A stretch of 7,456 nt of DNA from Thermoflexales bacterium (GTDB lineage Bacteria > Chloroflexota > Anaerolineae > B4-G1). A program made the translations under genes and the position numbers. The stretch covers positions 1 to 7,456 of the forward strand of contig SKQX01000024.1 of NCBI GenBank assembly GCA_007118795.1. Reading direction: 5' to 3'. Below, piece after piece: positions 5,541 to 7,456 of the stretch. Position 1 is the first letter of the stretch. Every line of letters starts with the position of its first letter. Below the pieces are notes generated by a model. That model was given only the letters and a program-made list of their open reading frames with translations. It did no database searches and had not been told where the DNA came from.

Positions 5541-6143
5541 ATGGATATCAACATACGCAGGTTGACACCAGACCTGGTGGAAGATTATGTGCACTTTTTT
5601 GACACGACGCCACATGCCACCAATAGAGATGACCATAAATGCTATTGTGTGTGGTGGTGCAATGATGACTATGCAGGTAGAGATTTTGACGAAGATTTTG
5701 CATCGCGAGAGAAGAGAAGGAATCTCGCCATCCAATATGTCAAGGGTGGTAACATACAGGGCTATCTTGCCTATTGTGATGATGAGGTCGTAGGATGGTG
5801 CAATGCCAACACGAAATCGGATTGCCTGTATTGCTACTGCTGGCGGCGGTTTATGGGTGCCATACCTACAGAGGACCCCGCCCAGGGCATAAAGGTGAAA
5901 GCCGTATTCTGCTTTGCGATTGCACCGAAGATGAGAAGAAAGGGTATTGCTAAGCGACTCCTGGAACGTGTCTGTCAAGATGCGGCTCAGGACGGTTTCG
6001 TTTATGTGGAAGCATATCCAATGAAAGAGTTCATTGATGAAGCCGAGGACTACATGGGGCCTATCGAACTGTACAGAGAAAGCGGTTTTGCCGTGTACTA
6101 TGAAACAGAGCAAAAGCTGGTCATGAGAAAGCAGCTCAGATGA
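5541..6143 (+). CDS. GNAT-family N-acetyltransferase, likely horizontally acquired
   Basis: This encodes 200 residues. GNAT enzymes move an acetyl group from acetyl-CoA to an amine. Here the acceptor is unknown. The fold's beta-4/alpha-3 acetyl-CoA site is visible as VKAVFCFAIAPKMRRKGIAKRLLERV, with the R/Q-x-x-G-x-A element at R132-R-K-G-I-A137. A later EAYP strand and LYRESGFAVYYE form the usual C-terminal strands. The protein is unusually cysteine-rich for a GNAT (about ten, in HKCYCVWWC and DCLYCYCW). From memory it resembles proteins common in Clostridia. The ATG at 5541 is chosen because the protein's conserved start (MDINIRRLTP) lies there with ACGGGGGT upstream. An ATG at 5517 adds eight unlikely residues. 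Base composition differs sharply from the operon: one sampled line (5641-5700) is about 42% G+C. It appears intact and is the only complete gene in the right half of the window. Confidence 0.88.
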   Translation: MDINIRRLTPDLVEDYVHFFDTTPHATNRDDHKCYCVWWCNDDYAGRDFDEDFASREKRRNLAIQYVKGGNIQGYLAYCDDEVVGWCNANTKSDCLYCYCWRRFMGAIPTEDPAQGIKVKAVFCFAIAPKMRRKGIAKRLLERVCQDAAQDGFVYVEAYPMKEFIDEAEDYMGPIELYRESGFAVYYETEQKLVMRKQLR

Positions 6144-6527
6144 AGTCGATGGTGGTGGATAACCCAGACGAAGCCATAGGTGAAATCGTGGGTGGGAGAT
6201 GGGGAGACAAGTCTTCGGTGGCCGGAACCGAGTTCACCCTTGTGGCAACTGATCTCGCAGGAAGGGTCAGCGCGGGCATCCCCCTGGAGCAGCGAGGGGC
6301 CCACTTCAATCTTATCGATGCTGAGCTACGGTACGGCTTAGGTCCTACAGCGGCACATCGGCTATCAGAGCTTCCTGGGCGGCCCAGGAGCGCTCACGGT
6401 CGGATTGTTTCTGGTAGAGGCGATCGAGATTCCTCGTCGCTGGCGCTCCTACTGAGAAAGCGTATTCGGTGTGTGACGGTTGAGTTGGAAGCGAAGACGA
6501 TAGTGCTGACGATGACGCCCCCTCACG

Positions 6528-6559
6528 GCCCGGCAGCGCCGGGCTGGCCCTCTTGAGGG
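6528..6559. repeat. Two adjacent GC-rich hairpins
   Basis: GCCCGGC (6528-6534) and GCCGGGC (6538-6544) form a perfect seven-pair stem with a three-base loop. CCCTC and GAGGG (6548-6559) form a smaller one with a two-base loop. Neither is followed by a T-run, so I do not call a terminator. Confidence 0.55.
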
Positions 6560-6868
6560 GAGAGGGGACACGGCGGCGCAGCCCCGCGGGCCCGGCGCTT
6601 TCTTCGGTTCAGAGTGGTGCGCGGTTTGAACGTCCAAGCTGGGCACCATGGGTGTTCTCGGAATGACAAATACGATTGGCGAACTGTACTTCGGGGGACC
6701 TTTCCAGTGGCCTCGTAGAGGCACTACGCCGCTGCTGGAGGGCATCAGAGCTGGGGTATAGGGCTTGGGCGGCAGAGATAGGGCAGGAGAGGGGCGCCGG
6801 TCCAGCTCGGCAGAGTCGGCGAGCAGGATGGCGGCAGGGCGTCAGGCGGCGTTTCGTGCGCGGGCGAC

Positions 6869-6930
6869 GCGGGTCACAGACCCGCTGAGAGCTGGGGGAT
6901 GAGAGCTAGGGCACGTAGACCCGCTGAGAG
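6869..6930. repeat. Hairpin plus 14-base direct repeat
   Basis: GCGGGTC (6869-6875) and GACCCGC (6879-6885) make a perfect seven-pair stem around ACA. The sequence AGACCCGCTGAGAG occurs twice (6878-6891 and 6917-6930), 39 bases apart, with a related TGAGAGCT[G/A]GGG unit at 6886 and 6900. There are only two copies, so this is not a CRISPR array. Confidence 0.6.
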
Positions 6931-7125
6931 TGGGAATCTCGTCTCACGGCCCTACTAGCTCGCCGGCCCGTCATCCAACACCCTTACGCTTCCCAGGGAG
7001 CTGTGGGGGATCGCCCTGTCACAAATCGATGCCTGGCCGAACAACCGCGAGCAACTTCTGATGGCACTCAGGCACTGCGAGGGCAATGCCCAGAACACCT
7101 GCTCCTGATTGGTACGAATGGGCCA

Positions 7126-7153
7126 TTGACGGGCCGCTCGTGGATGATATAAT
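7126..7153 (+). promoter_or_regulatory. Strong sigma70-type promoter with no identified product
   Basis: TTGACG (7126-7131), five of six matches to the -35, is followed after 16 bases by a perfect TATAAT (7148-7153). Transcription would start near 7160. No convincing gene follows in the remaining ~300 bases, where only short frames without ribosome sites are seen. It may drive a gene beyond the window edge, an unannotated RNA, or be a relic. Confidence 0.55.
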
Positions 7154-7456
7154 CAGAAAGAGCTGGGGAGTGGCCATCGGGCGCGATCTCTAGTCCATCT
7201 TCACCTCACACCCTCCGCCTGTGCCCACCAGTTGAGAGTCAACCGATGGATCTGCATCGCTCCTCTGCTCTGTTACCAGGAGTGGCACCGAGGACCCAAA
7301 GAGTGTGCACGCCAGTGGTCGCGATACGAACAGCAGAGTGTAGGATCTGTGCCCCGTCTGCTGATGGCGCACAAAGGCATACGCGTGGAACCGGCGAATC
7401 CCAGACGGGAGGGCTACGAATCGAAACGGTAGGCTAGTTCGCAATTGGAGGGTAGA

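Larger units (their letters stand above)
6144..7456. other. Long region without a supportable gene
   Basis: About 1.3 kb with only short open frames on either strand and no family I recognise. Possible coding scraps on the plus strand are AYQSFLGGPGALTVGLFLVEAIEIPRRW (about 6360-6450), LPRELWGIALSQIDAWPNN onward (6989-7108) and CYQEWHRGPKECARQW (7271-7318). None has a ribosome site, a family match or enough length. No tRNA or rRNA signature is present, nor a CRISPR array. The hairpin, repeat and promoter described separately are the only structured elements I can point to. Decayed genes from past insertions are the likeliest origin. Confidence 0.45.

Noticed and set aside
6140..6556. Plus-strand frame overlapping the acetyltransferase stop by ATGA
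   Set aside because: The overlap looks operon-like, but the frame has no ribosome site or family pattern, and its tail is low-complexity GC-rich sequence. A hypothetical gene is possible but not supportable.
6878..6940. CRISPR-like repeat or T-box leader
   Set aside because: There are only two repeat copies, and the T-box signature (a GGTGG-ACCGCG-type element before a terminator) is absent.
7190..7444. Overlapping frames on both strands at the right edge
   Set aside because: They contradict each other, lack ribosome sites, and match no family I know.

Overview
The window comes from a high-GC bacterial chromosome. One 60-base line inside the metabolic operon (2041-2100) counts to about 65% G+C. 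The cystathionine synthase-like enzyme, the stand-alone aspartokinase, the SAM-I riboswitch and the amidohydrolase remnant would suit a Chloroflexota (Thermomicrobia-like) host, but that is an impression from sequence style, not a proven placement.

Left edge (1 to about 900, minus strand): the 5' end of what looks like a type 3 BREX phage-defence operon. A BrxF-like protein is followed 13 bases later by the first 24 codons of a BrxC/DUF6079-type ATPase, which runs off the window. The order brxF-brxC matches type 3 BREX. A good sigma70-type promoter sits about 290 bases upstream of the chosen brxF start. The P-loop expected in BrxF is degenerate here.

Centre (1193-4207, plus strand): a well-formed methionine/aspartate-family operon. 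It has a -35/-10 promoter, a SAM-I (S-box) riboswitch with a clear terminator hairpin and T-run, a PLP-dependent cystathionine gamma-synthase-type enzyme, and a monofunctional aspartokinase with C-terminal ACT domains. The layout predicts that high SAM stops transcription of both the first step of the aspartate pathway and the trans-sulfuration step. A frame-shifted gene remnant (916-1219) lies between the BREX promoter and this operon.

Right half (4208-7456): an eroded accessory region. It holds the first ~70 codons of an amidohydrolase with its own promoter, cut off directly after the metal-binding HxH. Next to it, on the opposite strand, is a DUF6431-like (transposase-associated zinc-ribbon) pseudogene with two frameshifts. 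Then come a long near-perfect inverted repeat, another small broken minus-strand reading frame, and one intact but AT-richer GNAT acetyltransferase (5541-6143) that looks horizontally acquired. From 6144 to the end I can support no gene, only hairpins, a short direct repeat, scraps of possible coding sequence, and a strong promoter with no obvious product.

The working units are therefore the BREX operon start, the SAM-controlled Met/Asp operon and the acetyltransferase. The rest reads as decay around insertion points.
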